Shown: positions 51,322 through 61,290, counted from the stretch's first letter. The stretch: 64,000 nt of DNA from Pseudomonas argentinensis (GCF_001839655.2 NZ_CP056087.1:806001-870000); one strand, 5' to 3'. Notes: generated by a model not told the origin, from the sequence alone. A program made the numbers and translations.

Positions 51322-51494
51322 GCAGCCGCTCAGGCATGGGCAATTGCGACGCCCGGGCATGTCGCAAACGCAATCTCCCGTGGCGTACATAGGCATCTGG
51401 CTCGCCAGGGCCAGTCATACCATCGCTGCAACAAGACTCATATCGAGCAACCGAGCCAGATGCGGCGCTGCGAGGCGCCTCGGGGAGAAACGTG
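51322..51494. promoter_or_regulatory. glyA promoter region
   Basis: A 173-base spacer with a TGTCGC element near 51359 (CATGTCGCAAACGCAA), like those in the gbc promoter region. It has no recognisable glycine-riboswitch core. GGGGAG ends seven bases before the glyA ATG. Confidence 0.4.
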
Positions 51495-52748
51495 ATGTTC
51501 AGCAAGCAAGATCAGATTCAAGGCTACGATGACGCCCTGCTCAGTGCCATGCAGGCCGAGGAGCGTCGTCAGGAACATCACATCGAGCTGATTGCCTCGG
51601 AAAACTACACCAGCAAGCGGGTGATGGAAGCCCAGGGCAGCGGCCTGACCAACAAGTACGCCGAAGGCTACCCAGGCAAGCGCTACTACGGCGGTTGCGA
51701 GCATGTGGACAAGGTCGAGGCCCTGGCCATCGAGCGCGCCAAGCAGCTGTTCGGCGCCGACTACGCCAACGTGCAGCCGCACTCCGGCTCTTCCGCCAAC
51801 TCCGCTGTCTACCTGGCGCTGCTGCAGCCCGGCGACACCATCCTGGGCATGAGCCTGGCCCATGGCGGTCACCTGACCCACGGCGCCAAGGTGTCGTCCT
51901 CGGGCAAGCTCTACAACGCCGTGCAGTACGGCATCGACACCGATACCGGGCTGATCGACTACGACGAAGTCGAGCGCCTGGCCGCCCTGCACAAGCCGAA
52001 GATGATCGTCGCCGGCTTCTCGGCCTATTCCAAGACCCTGGATTTCCCACGCTTTCGCGCCATCGCCGACAAGGTCGGTGCCTTGCTCTTTGTTGATATG
52101 GCGCATGTCGCGGGTCTGGTCGCCGCTGGCCTGTACCCGAACCCGATCCCACTGGCCGACGTGGTCACCACCACCACCCACAAGACCCTGCGCGGGCCCC
52201 GTGGCGGGTTGATCCTCGCCAAGGCCAACGAAGAGATCGAGAAGAAGCTCAACGCTGCGGTGTTCCCGGGCGCCCAGGGCGGCCCGCTGATGCACGTGAT
52301 CGCCGCCAAGGCGGTGTGCTTCAAGGAAGCGCTGGAGCCCGGCTTCAAGGACTACCAGGCCCAGGTGATCAAGAACGCCCAGGCCATGGCCGCGGTGTTC
52401 ATCGAGCGCGGCTTCGACGTGGTGTCCGGCGGCACCGACAACCACCTGTTCCTGCTCTCGCTGATCAAGCAGGGCATCACCGGCAAGGATGCCGACGCCG
52501 CCCTCGGCCGCGCCGGCATCACCGTCAACAAGAACGCGGTGCCCAACGACCCGCAGTCGCCCTTCGTGACCTCCGGGCTGCGCATCGGCACGCCGGCGGT
52601 CACCACCCGCGGCTTCAAGGAAGCCCAGTGCCGTGAGCTGGCGGGCTGGATCGCCGACATCCTCGAGCACCTCGGCGACGCCGATGTCGAGGCCCAGGTG
52701 GCTGGCCTGGCGGCCGGTCTGTGCGCCGATTACCCGGTCTATCGCTAA
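51495..52748 (+). CDS. glyA: GlyA, serine hydroxymethyltransferase (betaine-locus copy)
   Basis: 417 residues. The PLP lysine is K230 in [14 protein letters not shown]; other SHMT landmarks ([32 protein letters not shown]) are intact. It converts glycine plus 5,10-methylene-THF to serine, using the methylene groups released from sarcosine. The GTG three bases upstream is less likely as start than the ATG at 51495. It leads the sox cluster. Confidence 0.96.
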   Translation: MFSKQDQIQGYDDALLSAMQAEERRQEHHIELIASENYTSKRVMEAQGSGLTNKYAEGYPGKRYYGGCEHVDKVEALAIERAKQLFGADYANVQPHSGSSANSAVYLALLQPGDTILGMSLAHGGHLTHGAKVSSSGKLYNAVQYGIDTDTGLIDYDEVERLAALHKPKMIVAGFSAYSKTLDFPRFRAIADKVGALLFVDMAHVAGLVAAGLYPNPIPLADVVTTTTHKTLRGPRGGLILAKANEEIEKKLNAAVFPGAQGGPLMHVIAAKAVCFKEALEPGFKDYQAQVIKNAQAMAAVFIERGFDVVSGGTDNHLFLLSLIKQGITGKDADAALGRAGITVNKNAVPNDPQSPFVTSGLRIGTPAVTTRGFKEAQCRELAGWIADILEHLGDADVEAQVAGLAAGLCADYPVYR

Positions 52749-52787
52749 CGCATCGTTGTCACGTCGGAGCTGCCGCTTTGCTGCCCT

Positions 52788-52830
52788 AGGACGCAGGAAC
52801 CCGTCGCCGATCGATGGGTTCCTGCGTCCT
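52788..52830. terminator. Perfect 15-bp hairpin between glyA and soxB
   Basis: AGGACGCAGGAACCC (52788-52802) pairs perfectly with GGGTTCCTGCGTCCT (52816-52830). No T-run follows. It may act as an attenuator or set glyA mRNA stability relative to soxBDAG. Confidence 0.65.
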
Positions 52831-52876
52831 GCGGTCTGGGTGCGCGCCTACGGCAAGCAGAATTCAGGAGTCCCTT

Positions 52877-54127
52877 ATGCAGCGCTATTCCGGCTTCGGC
52901 CTGTTCAAGCACTCGTTCAGCCACCATGAGAACTGGCAGCGCATGTGGCGCAACCCGACGCCCAAGCCGGTCTATGACGTGATCATCGTCGGCGGTGGCG
53001 GCCACGGCCTGGCCACCGCCTATTACCTGGCCAAGGAGTTTGGCGTGAAGAACGTCGCCGTGGTCGAGAAGGGCTGGCTGGGCGGTGGCAACACCGCACG
53101 CAATACCACCATCGTGCGTTCCAACTACCTGTGGGACGAGTCGGCGCACCTCTACGAGCACGCGATGAAGCTGTGGGAAGGCCTGTCCCAGGACCTCAAC
53201 TACAACGTCATGTTCTCCCAGCGCGGCGTGTTCAACCTCGGCCATACCCTGCAGGACATGCGCGACATCGAGCGCCGGGTCAGCGCCAATCGCCTCAACG
53301 GTATCGATGGCGAGGTGGTCGATGCCAGGCAGGTGGCGGAGATGATTCCCTACCTGGATTGCTCGAAGAACACCCGTTATCCGGTGCTCGGCGCCTCGCT
53401 GCAGCGCCGTGGCGGCGTGGCCCGTCACGATGCCGTGGCCTGGGGCTTCGCCCGCGCGGCCGACGCCCTGGGCGTCGACCTGATCCAGCAGACCGAAGTG
53501 ATCGGCTTTCGCAAGCAGGACGGCGTGGTGATCGGCGTCGAGACCAACAAGGGTTTCATCGGCGCCAAGCGCGTCGGCGTGGTCGCCGCCGGTAACTCCG
53601 GGCACCTGGCCAAGCTCGCCGGCTTCCGCCTGCCGCTGGAATCGCATCCGCTGCAGGCCCTGGTCTCCGAGCCGATCAAGCCGATCATCGACACCGTGAT
53701 CATGTCCAACGCCGTGCACGGCTACATCAGCCAGTCGGACAAGGGCGACCTGGTCATCGGCGCCGGCATCGACAGCTACAACGGCTACGGCCAGCGCGGT
53801 TCCTACCCGACCATCGAACACACCCTGCAGGCCATCGTCGAAATGTTCCCGGTGCTTTCCCGGGTGCGCATGAACCGCCAGTGGGGCGGCATCGTCGACA
53901 CCACGCCGGACGCCTGCCCGATCATCGCCAAGACGCCGGTCAAGAACCTCTACTTCAACTGCGGCTGGGGCACCGGTGGCTTCAAGGCCACCCCGGGCTC
54001 GGGCAACGTGTTCGCCGCCAGCCTGGCCAAGGGCGAGATGCATCCGCTGGCCAAGGCCTTCTCCATCGAGCGCTTCCACAATGGCGCGCTGATCGACGAA
54101 CACGGCGCAGCCGGCGTGGCCCACTGA
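52877..54127 (+). CDS. soxB: SoxB, sarcosine oxidase beta subunit
   Basis: 416 residues. The FAD-binding motif is [19 protein letters not shown] (about 38-56). The conserved [15 protein letters not shown] block carries H184, at the place of the covalent FMN histidine in the family. It catalyses oxidative demethylation of sarcosine to glycine within the heterotetramer. The start at 52877 has CAGGAG upstream and begins the family N-terminus [13 protein letters not shown]. Confidence 0.96.
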   Translation: MQRYSGFGLFKHSFSHHENWQRMWRNPTPKPVYDVIIVGGGGHGLATAYYLAKEFGVKNVAVVEKGWLGGGNTARNTTIVRSNYLWDESAHLYEHAMKLWEGLSQDLNYNVMFSQRGVFNLGHTLQDMRDIERRVSANRLNGIDGEVVDARQVAEMIPYLDCSKNTRYPVLGASLQRRGGVARHDAVAWGFARAADALGVDLIQQTEVIGFRKQDGVVIGVETNKGFIGAKRVGVVAAGNSGHLAKLAGFRLPLESHPLQALVSEPIKPIIDTVIMSNAVHGYISQSDKGDLVIGAGIDSYNGYGQRGSYPTIEHTLQAIVEMFPVLSRVRMNRQWGGIVDTTPDACPIIAKTPVKNLYFNCGWGTGGFKATPGSGNVFAASLAKGEMHPLAKAFSIERFHNGALIDEHGAAGVAH

Positions 54128-54181
54128 TTTTGGCGCCCTCTCCCGGCGAGAGGGGACGATGGTTTTCTGGAGGTACCGAGC

Positions 54182-54508
54182 ATGTTGCATATCTTCTGCC
54201 CTCACTGTGGCGAACTGCGTTCCGAAGAAGAATTCCACGCCGGCGGCCAGGCGCATATTCCCCGCCCGCTGGACCCCAACGCCTGCACCGATGCGCAGTG
54301 GGGCGAGTACCTGTTCTTCCGCGACAACCCGCGCGGCATCCACCACGAGCTGTGGATCCACGCGGCGGGCTGCCGTCAGTACTTCAACGTCACCCGTCAT
54401 ACGGTGAGCTACGAGATTCTCGAAACCTACAAGATCGGCGAGCGCCCCAGCGTCACTGCAGCTTCGCTCGCCGAGAAGAAGGCCGTCGACCAAGGAGTAA
54501 CGGCATGA
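54182..54508 (+). CDS. soxD: SoxD, sarcosine oxidase delta subunit
   Basis: 108 residues, typical size. The N-terminal CPHCG motif and later Cys/His (HAAGCRQYFNVTRH) form the zinc site. CTGGAGG precedes the ATG. It overlaps soxA by ATGA, indicating coupling. Confidence 0.95.
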   Translation: MLHIFCPHCGELRSEEEFHAGGQAHIPRPLDPNACTDAQWGEYLFFRDNPRGIHHELWIHAAGCRQYFNVTRHTVSYEILETYKIGERPSVTAASLAEKKAVDQGVTA

Positions 54509-57500
54509 GCCAGGTCAATCGTCTTTCCCAGGGTGGCCGCATCGACCGCAGCCAGCCGCTGACCTTCCATTTCAACGGCCAGACCTACCAGGGTTATGCC
54601 GGCGACACCCTGGCCGCCGCGCTGCTGGCCAACGGCGTCGACGTGATCGGCCGCAGCTTCAAGTACTCACGCCCGCGCGGCATCGTCGCCGCCGGTGCCG
54701 AAGAGCCCAATGCCGTGCTGCAGATCGGCTCCACCGAGGCGGCGCAGATTCCCAACGTGCGCGCCACCCAGCAGGCGCTGTACCAGAACCTGACCGCTAC
54801 CAGCACCAATGGCTGGCCGAGCGTCAACACCGACCTGATGGGCATTCTCGGCAAGGTCGGCGGCGGCATGATGCCGCCCGGTTTCTACTACAAGACCTTC
54901 ATGTACCCGCAGAACCTGTGGCTGACCTACGAGAAGTACATCCGCAAGGCCGCCGGTCTCGGTCGCTCGCCGAAGGAAAACGACCCGGACATCTACGATT
55001 ATCTGAACCAGCACTGCGACGTGCTGGTGGTCGGCTCCGGCCCTGCCGGCCTGGCCGCGGCCCTGGCTGCTGGCCGTAGCGGCGCCCGGGTGATCCTCGC
55101 CGACGAGCAGGAAGAGTTCGGTGGCAGCCTGCTCTCCACCCGCGAGATGCTCGACGACAAGCCGGCTGCCGAGTGGGCCGCCAAGGCCATCGCCGAACTC
55201 GATGCCATGCCGGAAGTGACCCTGCTGCCGCACGCCACGGTCAACGGTTACCACGACCACAACTTCCTCACCATCCACCAGCGCCTCACCGATCACCTCG
55301 GTGAAGTCGCGCCGCCCTTGGTTAACGGAGCGTGCCAGCCGCGCCAGCGCCTGCACCGCGTGCGGGCCGGTCGCGTGGTGCTGGCCACCGGTGCCCACGA
55401 GCGGCCGCTGGTGTACGCCAACAACGACGTGCCCGGCAACATGCTGGCCGATGCGGTGTCCACCTATGTGCGCCGTTATGGCGTGGCGCCCGGGCAGAAG
55501 CTGGTGCTGTCGACCAACAACGACTACGCCTACCGCGTGGTGCTCGACTGGCTCGACGCCGGTCGCCAGGTGGTGGCCGTGGCCGACGCCCGCAGCAACC
55601 CACGCGGCAGCTGGGTCGAGGAAGCGCGCCGGCGTGGTGTGCGTGTGCTCACCGGCAGCGCCGTAGTCGAGGCGCGCGGCAGCAAACGCGTCACCGGTGC
55701 GCGCATCTGCGCCATCGACGCCGCCAGGCACAAGGTCACCAGTCCGGGCGAGACCCTCGACTGCGACCTGATCGCCAGCTCCGGCGGCTACAGCCCGGTG
55801 GTGCACCTGGCGTCGCACCTCGGTGGTCGCCCGGTCTGGCGTGAAGACATCCTGGCCTTCGTGCCGGGTGAGGGCTTCCAGAAGCGTCATTGTGCCGGTG
55901 CCGTGAACGGCGTGTTCGGTATGGGCGACAGCCTCGCCGATGGCTTCGAAGCCGGTGCCAAGGCGGCCGCCGAAGTGGGCTTCCAGCCGGTGACCGGCAC
56001 CCTGCCAAAGGCCGAGAAGCGCATCGAGGAGGCCACCATCGCGCTGTTCCAGGTGCCCCACGACAAGAACACCGCCCGGGCGCCGAAGCAATTCGTCGAC
56101 CAACAGAACGATGTCACCGCCGCCGGCATCGAGCTGGCCACCCGCGAGGGCTTCGAGTCGGTCGAGCACGTCAAGCGTTACACCGCCCTGGGCTTCGGCA
56201 CCGATCAGGGCAAGCTGGGCAACATCAACGGCTTGGCCATCGCCGCCCGATCGCTGGGGATCAGCGTCAGTGAGATGGGCACCACCATGTTCCGCCCGAA
56301 CTACACGCCCGTTACGTTTGGCGCCATCGCCGGCCGCCACTGCGGCGAGCTGTTCGAGCCCAAGCGCTACACTGCCCTGCACAAATGGCACCTGCAGCAG
56401 GGCGCCGAGTTCGAGGACGTTGGCCAGTGGAAACGCCCCTGGTACTTCCCGAAGAACGGCGAAGACCTGCACGCCGCCGTGGCCCGCGAGTGTAAAGCCG
56501 TGCGCAACGCGGTGGGCATCCTCGATGCCTCGACCCTGGGCAAGATCGATATTCAGGGCCCGGATGCCCGTGAATTCCTCAACCGCGTCTACACCAACGC
56601 CTGGACCAAGCTGGATGTCGGCAAGGCCCGCTACGGCCTGATGTGCAAGGAAGACGGCATGGTCTTCGACGACGGTGTCACCGCCTGCTTGGCCGACAAC
56701 CATTTCGTCATGACCACCACCACCGGCGGTGCCGGGCGCGTGCTGGAGTGGCTGGAGATCTACCACCAGACCGAATGGCCGGAGCTGAAGGTGTACTTCA
56801 CCTCGGTCACCGACCACTGGGCGACCATGACCCTGTCCGGCCCCAACAGCCGCAAGCTGCTGGCCGAGGTTACCGATATCGACCTGGACAAGGACGCCTT
56901 CCCGTTCATGACCTGGAAGGAAGGCAAGGTCGGCGGCGTACCGGCCCGCGTGTTCCGCATCTCCTTTACCGGTGAGCTGAGCTACGAAGTCAACGTGCAG
57001 GCCGACTACGCCCTGGGCGTTCTCGAGCAGATCGCCGAGGCCGGCAAGAAACACGGCCTGACCCCTTACGGCACCGAGACCATGCACGTACTGCGTGCCG
57101 AGAAGGGCTTCATCATCGTCGGCCAGGACACCGACGGTTCGGTCACCCCGGACGACCTGGGCATGGGCTGGTGCGTGGGGCGTACCAAACCGTTCTCGTG
57201 GATCGGCTGGCGCGGCATGAACCGCGAGGACTGCCTGAAGGAAAACCGCAAGCAGCTGATCGGCCTCAAGCCGGTGGATCCGAACAAGGTGCTGCCCGAA
57301 GGTGCGCAACTGGTGTTCGATCCCAAGCAGCCGATTCCGATGACCATGGTCGGCCACGTCACCTCCAGCTACATGAGCGCCGCCATGGGCCATTCCTTCG
57401 CCATGGCCCTGGTGCGCGGCGGCCTCAAGCGCATTGGCGAGCGCGTGTTCGCGCCCCTGGTGGATGGCAGCGTGATCGAAGCCGAAATCGTCAGCCCCGT

Positions 57501-57537
57501 GTTCTATGACCCGAAAGGGGACCGCCAGAATGTCTGA
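54505..57537 (+). CDS. soxA: SoxA, sarcosine oxidase alpha subunit
   Basis: 1010 residues, full length. The N-terminal domain (to about 160) precedes the NAD-binding loop VVGSGPAGLAAALAAGRSGA (176-195) and a central FAD/NAD-type region. The C-terminal third is a glycine-cleavage T-like domain that binds THF (GILDASTLGKIDIQGPDARE; SGPNSRKLLAEVTDIDL). It hands the methyl carbon to THF as 5,10-methylene-THF. The start is set by the ATGA overlap with soxD, although the frame is open further upstream. Confidence 0.96.
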   Translation: MSQVNRLSQGGRIDRSQPLTFHFNGQTYQGYAGDTLAAALLANGVDVIGRSFKYSRPRGIVAAGAEEPNAVLQIGSTEAAQIPNVRATQQALYQNLTATSTNGWPSVNTDLMGILGKVGGGMMPPGFYYKTFMYPQNLWLTYEKYIRKAAGLGRSPKENDPDIYDYLNQHCDVLVVGSGPAGLAAALAAGRSGARVILADEQEEFGGSLLSTREMLDDKPAAEWAAKAIAELDAMPEVTLLPHATVNGYHDHNFLTIHQRLTDHLGEVAPPLVNGACQPRQRLHRVRAGRVVLATGAHERPLVYANNDVPGNMLADAVSTYVRRYGVAPGQKLVLSTNNDYAYRVVLDWLDAGRQVVAVADARSNPRGSWVEEARRRGVRVLTGSAVVEARGSKRVTGARICAIDAARHKVTSPGETLDCDLIASSGGYSPVVHLASHLGGRPVWREDILAFVPGEGFQKRHCAGAVNGVFGMGDSLADGFEAGAKAAAEVGFQPVTGTLPKAEKRIEEATIALFQVPHDKNTARAPKQFVDQQNDVTAAGIELATREGFESVEHVKRYTALGFGTDQGKLGNINGLAIAARSLGISVSEMGTTMFRPNYTPVTFGAIAGRHCGELFEPKRYTALHKWHLQQGAEFEDVGQWKRPWYFPKNGEDLHAAVARECKAVRNAVGILDASTLGKIDIQGPDAREFLNRVYTNAWTKLDVGKARYGLMCKEDGMVFDDGVTACLADNHFVMTTTTGGAGRVLEWLEIYHQTEWPELKVYFTSVTDHWATMTLSGPNSRKLLAEVTDIDLDKDAFPFMTWKEGKVGGVPARVFRISFTGELSYEVNVQADYALGVLEQIAEAGKKHGLTPYGTETMHVLRAEKGFIIVGQDTDGSVTPDDLGMGWCVGRTKPFSWIGWRGMNREDCLKENRKQLIGLKPVDPNKVLPEGAQLVFDPKQPIPMTMVGHVTSSYMSAAMGHSFAMALVRGGLKRIGERVFAPLVDGSVIEAEIVSPVFYDPKGDRQNV

Positions 57538-57613
57538 CGTCGAGCTGCAAGCCGCAAGCCTCAAGCCGCAAGAATCCGAGGGTGCCCAGGTGAACCAGGC
57601 AGGTGAGAAATGA
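57530..57613 (+). CDS. 27-codon frame made of repeat DNA between soxA and soxG (doubtful)
   Basis: An ATG overlapping the soxA end opens a 27-codon frame (MSDVELQAASLKPQESEGAQ...) that ends in an ATGA overlap with soxG. Its central bases are the 7-bp repeat type (GCAAGCCGCAAGCCTCAAGC) seen at 5767 and 40560. It may couple soxG translation to soxA rather than make a useful peptide. Confidence 0.3.
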   Translation: MSDVELQAASLKPQESEGAQVNQAGEK

Positions 57614-58239
57614 GCGCAGTGAACCTTTACCTACAACGCCCGACCGATATCGCCGGGCAATCGCCGCTGCACCACGCTGGCCTGCACGAGCTGGCCGGCA
57701 AGGGCCGCCAGGGCGCCGGGGTGACCCTGCGCGAGAAGAAGCTGCTGGGCCATCTGGTGCTGCGTGGCGATGCCGACGACGCCAACTTCGCCGGCGGCGT
57801 GCACAAGGCCCTGGGCCTGGAGCTGCCGGGCGCGCTGATGCTGGTGGCGAGCGGGGACACCTCGCTGCAGTGGCTGGGGCCGGATGAATGGCTGCTGATC
57901 GTGCCTGGCGGCAGCGAGTTCGAGGTCGAGGGCAAGCTGCGCGAAGCCCTGGACGGCCAGCATATTTCGGTGGTCAACGTCAGCGGCGGGCAGACCCTGC
58001 TGGAGCTCTCCGGGCCGAAGGTGCGCGAGTTGCTGATGAAGTCCAGCAGCTACGACGTGCACCCGAACAACTTCCCGGTTGGCAAGGCGGTGGGCACGGT
58101 GTTCGCTAAATCCCAGCTGGTGATTCGCCATACCGGCGAGGACACCTGGGAACTGCTGATCCGCCGCAGCTTCGCCGACTACTTCTGGCTGTGGCTGCAG
58201 GACGCCAGCGCCGAGTACGGGCTGGCCGTGGAGGCCTGA
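57610..58239 (+). CDS. soxG: SoxG, sarcosine oxidase gamma subunit
   Basis: 209 residues with the family pattern (SPLHHAGLHELAGKGRQGAG; VTLREKKLLGHLVLRGDADD; SLQWLGPDEWLLIVPGGSEF). It is the GcvT-like small subunit that completes the SoxBDAG heterotetramer. The ATG has AGGTGAG just upstream. Confidence 0.94.
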   Translation: MSAVNLYLQRPTDIAGQSPLHHAGLHELAGKGRQGAGVTLREKKLLGHLVLRGDADDANFAGGVHKALGLELPGALMLVASGDTSLQWLGPDEWLLIVPGGSEFEVEGKLREALDGQHISVVNVSGGQTLLELSGPKVRELLMKSSSYDVHPNNFPVGKAVGTVFAKSQLVIRHTGEDTWELLIRRSFADYFWLWLQDASAEYGLAVEA

Positions 58240-58251
58240 GGACATTGGAAC

Positions 58252-58326
58252 CGTAGGGTGGACGACGCTTTTTTCGTCCACCTTGGGATCGCAACGGTGG
58301 ATGGATGAAGCGTCATCCACCCTACG
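58252..58326. repeat. 75-bp palindromic intergenic repeat (CGTAGGGTGGA family)
   Basis: CGTAGGGTGGA at the left end pairs with TCCACCCTACG at the right, with an inner GTGGACGACG/CGTCCAC hairpin. A partial copy is at 63507-63558. Just after it, GACTAGGCGTCCCCGCCCG also recurs at 63604-63622. The soxG-purU gap is therefore mostly repeat DNA. Confidence 0.75.
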
Positions 58327-58476
58327 TGACTAGGCGTCCCCGCCCGTTCCCACAGACCGCCGCTCCTGCTTTAGCTTCAACACTCCCAAAGGCTGCGCAC
58401 AGGTGCAGCCAACGACGCTCCAGATCGTGCACTGCCGGCCGGCGCATGGGCGCGATCACCATAAGGAATCGCTTGC

Positions 58477-59334
58477 ATGAGCCGTACTCCCGATACCTGG
58501 ATTCTCACCGCCCACTGCCCGAGCCTGTTGGGCACCGTGGACGTGGTGACCCGCTACCTGTTCGAGCAGGGCTGCTACGTCACCGAGCACCACAGCTTCG
58601 ATGACCGCCTGGCCAGCCGCTTCTTCATTCGCGTGGAATTCCGCACCCAGGCCGATTTCGACGAGGCGACCTTTCTGGTCGGCCTCGCTGAGCGCACCGC
58701 GCCGTTCGACATGCGCACCGAGCTGACCCCGCCGGGCTACCGCGCCAAGGTGGTGATCATGGTGTCCAAGGCCGACCACTGCCTCAACGATCTGCTCTAC
58801 CGCCAGCGCACCGGCCAGTTGCCGATGGACATCACCGCCATCGTTTCCAACCATCCGGACCTCAAGCCGCTCGCTGACTGGCACGGCATTCCCTACCACC
58901 ATTTCCCCCTCGACCCCAACGACAAGCCCGCCCAGGAGCGCCGGGTGATGCAGGTGGTCGAGGACACCGGCGCCGAGCTGGTGGTGCTTGCCCGCTACAT
59001 GCAGGTGCTGTCCGCCGAGCTGTGTCGCAAGCTCGACGGCCGGGCGATCAACATCCACCACTCGCTGCTACCCGGTTTCAAGGGCGCCAAACCCTACCAC
59101 CAGGCGTACCAGAAGGGCGTCAAGCTGGTCGGCGCCACGGCGCACTTCATCAACAACGACCTGGACGAAGGCCCGATCATTACCCAGGGGGTAGAAAGCG
59201 TCGATCATGCGCACTACCCCGAGGATCTGGTAGCAAAAGGGCGCGATATCGAATGCCTGACCCTGGCCCGCGCAGTCGGCTACTTCCTTGAGCGGCGGGT
59301 ATTTCTCAATGCCAACCGAACCGTAGTCCTCTAA
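58477..59334 (+). CDS. purU: PurU, formyltetrahydrofolate deformylase
   Basis: 285 residues. An N-terminal ACT domain (about 5-85; ILTAHCPSLLGTVDVVTRYL) precedes a formyltransferase-type catalytic domain with INIHHSLLPGFKGAKPYHQA and ATAHFINNDLDEGPI, holding the N, H and D catalytic residues. It hydrolyses 10-formyl-THF to THF and formate, helping recycle folate when sarcosine is used. Placed between sox and fdhA as in P. aeruginosa. Confidence 0.95.
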   Translation: MSRTPDTWILTAHCPSLLGTVDVVTRYLFEQGCYVTEHHSFDDRLASRFFIRVEFRTQADFDEATFLVGLAERTAPFDMRTELTPPGYRAKVVIMVSKADHCLNDLLYRQRTGQLPMDITAIVSNHPDLKPLADWHGIPYHHFPLDPNDKPAQERRVMQVVEDTGAELVVLARYMQVLSAELCRKLDGRAINIHHSLLPGFKGAKPYHQAYQKGVKLVGATAHFINNDLDEGPIITQGVESVDHAHYPEDLVAKGRDIECLTLARAVGYFLERRVFLNANRTVVL

Positions 59335-59553
59335 CCGGAGACGGTGCCGCACAGAGAACGGCGGCTGTCGGTTTTGCATCCGCGGCCGGGCCATGCGCTA
59401 GCTAGTCTGGCTAGACCCAGTCGTGCTGCCGGTATCGTCAGCGCGAGCACTCGGTAGCCGTCCTGCCCTTACCGGCGGGTGCCGAGACAGGCGCTTCAAT
59501 ACTCCATTGCAAGACCTACGCGCCTTGCATCCACAAGAAGAAAGGAGATTCAT

Positions 59554-60753
59554 ATGTCTGGTAATCGCGGTGTCGTCTATCTCGGCACAGGCAAGGTCGA
59601 AGTCCAGAAGATCGACTATCCGAAGATGCAGGATCCGCGCGGTCGCAAGATCGAGCACGGGGTCATCCTCAAGGTCGTTTCCACCAATATCTGCGGCTCC
59701 GACCAGCATATGGTGCGCGGTCGTACCACCGCCCAGGTCGGCCTGGTGCTCGGCCACGAGATCACCGGCGAGGTGATCGAGAAGGGCAGCGATGTCGAGA
59801 ACCTGAAGATCGGTGATCTGGTGTCCGTACCCTTCAACGTCGCCTGCGGCCGCTGCCGCTCCTGCAAGGAGCAGCACACCGGCGTGTGCCTGACCGTCAA
59901 CCCGGCGCGTGCCGGCGGCGCCTACGGCTACGTCGACATGGGCGACTGGACCGGCGGCCAGGCCGAGTACGTGCTGGTGCCGTACGCCGACTTCAACCTG
60001 CTGAAGTTGCCGAACCGCGACAAGGCCATGGAAAAGATCCGTGACCTGACCTGCCTGTCCGACATCCTGCCGACCGGCTACCACGGCGCCGTCACCGCAG
60101 GCGTCGGCCCGGGCAGCACGGTGTATATCGCCGGTGCCGGCCCGGTCGGCCTGGCCGCCGCAGCCTCGGCGCGCCTGCTCGGCGCCGCGGTGGTGATCGT
60201 TGGCGACGTCAACCCGGTGCGCCTGGCCCACGCCAAGGCCCAGGGTTTCGAGATCGCCGACCTGTCCAAGGACACCCCGCTGCACGAACAGATCGCCGAC
60301 CTGCTCGGTGAGCCGGAAGTGGATTGCGCGGTCGATGCCGTAGGTTTCGAAGCCCGCGGCCACGGCCACTCCGGTGCCCAGCAGGAAGCGCCGGCCACGG
60401 TGCTCAACTCGCTGATGGGCGTGGTACGGGTCGCCGGCAAGATCGGCATTCCCGGCCTCTACGTCACCGAAGACCCGGGCGCTGTGGACGCGGCGGCGAA
60501 GATCGGCAGCCTGAGCATCCGCTTCGGCCTCGGCTGGGCCAAGTCGCACAGCTTCCACACCGGCCAGACCCCGGTAATGAAGTACAACCGCGCCCTGATG
60601 CAGGCCATCATGTGGGACCGCATCAACATCGCCGAAGTGGTCGGTGTGCAGGTCATCAGCCTGGACGACGCGCCGCGCGGCTATGGCGAGTTCGATGCCG
60701 GCGTGCCGAAGAAATTCGTCATCGACCCCCACAAGACCTTCAGCGCCGCCTGA
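59554..60753 (+). CDS. fdhA: FdhA, glutathione-independent formaldehyde dehydrogenase
   Basis: 399 residues of the zinc alcohol dehydrogenase superfamily. Catalytic zinc ligands lie in NICGSDQHMVRG and LGHEITGEV; structural zinc ligands in CGRCRSCKEQHTGVC; the NAD loop is IAGAGPVGLAAAASARLLGA. It oxidises formaldehyde from the demethylation steps to formate. AAAGGAG precedes the ATG. The 219-base gap before it holds no gene; a promoter is likely there. Confidence 0.95.
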   Translation: MSGNRGVVYLGTGKVEVQKIDYPKMQDPRGRKIEHGVILKVVSTNICGSDQHMVRGRTTAQVGLVLGHEITGEVIEKGSDVENLKIGDLVSVPFNVACGRCRSCKEQHTGVCLTVNPARAGGAYGYVDMGDWTGGQAEYVLVPYADFNLLKLPNRDKAMEKIRDLTCLSDILPTGYHGAVTAGVGPGSTVYIAGAGPVGLAAAASARLLGAAVVIVGDVNPVRLAHAKAQGFEIADLSKDTPLHEQIADLLGEPEVDCAVDAVGFEARGHGHSGAQQEAPATVLNSLMGVVRVAGKIGIPGLYVTEDPGAVDAAAKIGSLSIRFGLGWAKSHSFHTGQTPVMKYNRALMQAIMWDRINIAEVVGVQVISLDDAPRGYGEFDAGVPKKFVIDPHKTFSAA

Positions 60754-60885
60754 AGCCCCACCAGGCGGGGCCCTGCGCGGGCCTCGCCGTCTCCCTGACA
60801 CACTTTGACATGATCGACCACGGCGTTAGACTGGGTGCCCTTTTCCGAGGCGCATGCCGCGTCTCACTGCCTGCAAGGATCGTTC

Positions 60886-61290
60886 ATGGCCGCTCTGTCA
60901 CGTTTCCTCCTCGTTGCCCTCACCGCTGTACTGCTCGCCGCCTGTTCCTCGAATGACTCGCCCGAGGCAGTCGCGAAATCCTTTATCGAGGCGTCGTTTT
61001 CCAACGATGCGGATGGCATGTACAAGCTGATTGCCGTACCGGCCGACGCCGATGACGGTGCCGAGGAAATGGTTCGCGGCAAGTTGAAGATGGCCGTGGC
61101 CAAGCGCTCCGAGCAGGCGGCCAAGCTGGGCGGCGTCGATGAGGTCAAGGCTGGCGAAGCCATCTACAACGATGACAAGAGCCAGGCCACCAGCAAGGTC
61201 ACCATCACCTTCAAGAACGCCGATGTGCCGGCCCAGACCGAGTCGGTTCGCCTGACCAGGGTCGATGATCGGTGGAAGGTTCGCATCTGA
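60886..61290 (+). CDS. DUF4878-like lipoprotein
   Basis: 134 residues with a lipobox (LLVALTAVLLAACSSND). The rest is a small NTF2-like domain (SPEAVAKSFIEASFSNDADG ... VKVTITFKNADVP type pattern). AAGGAT lies ten bases before the ATG. It overlaps the next gene by 19 bases. Function unknown. Confidence 0.8.
   Translation: MAALSRFLLVALTAVLLAACSSNDSPEAVAKSFIEASFSNDADGMYKLIAVPADADDGAEEMVRGKLKMAVAKRSEQAAKLGGVDEVKAGEAIYNDDKSQATSKVTITFKNADVPAQTESVRLTRVDDRWKVRI

Noticed and set aside
51322..51494. A glycine riboswitch before glyA
   Set aside because: I could not find the paired aptamer layout or conserved core, and the 173-base spacer also has to hold a promoter.
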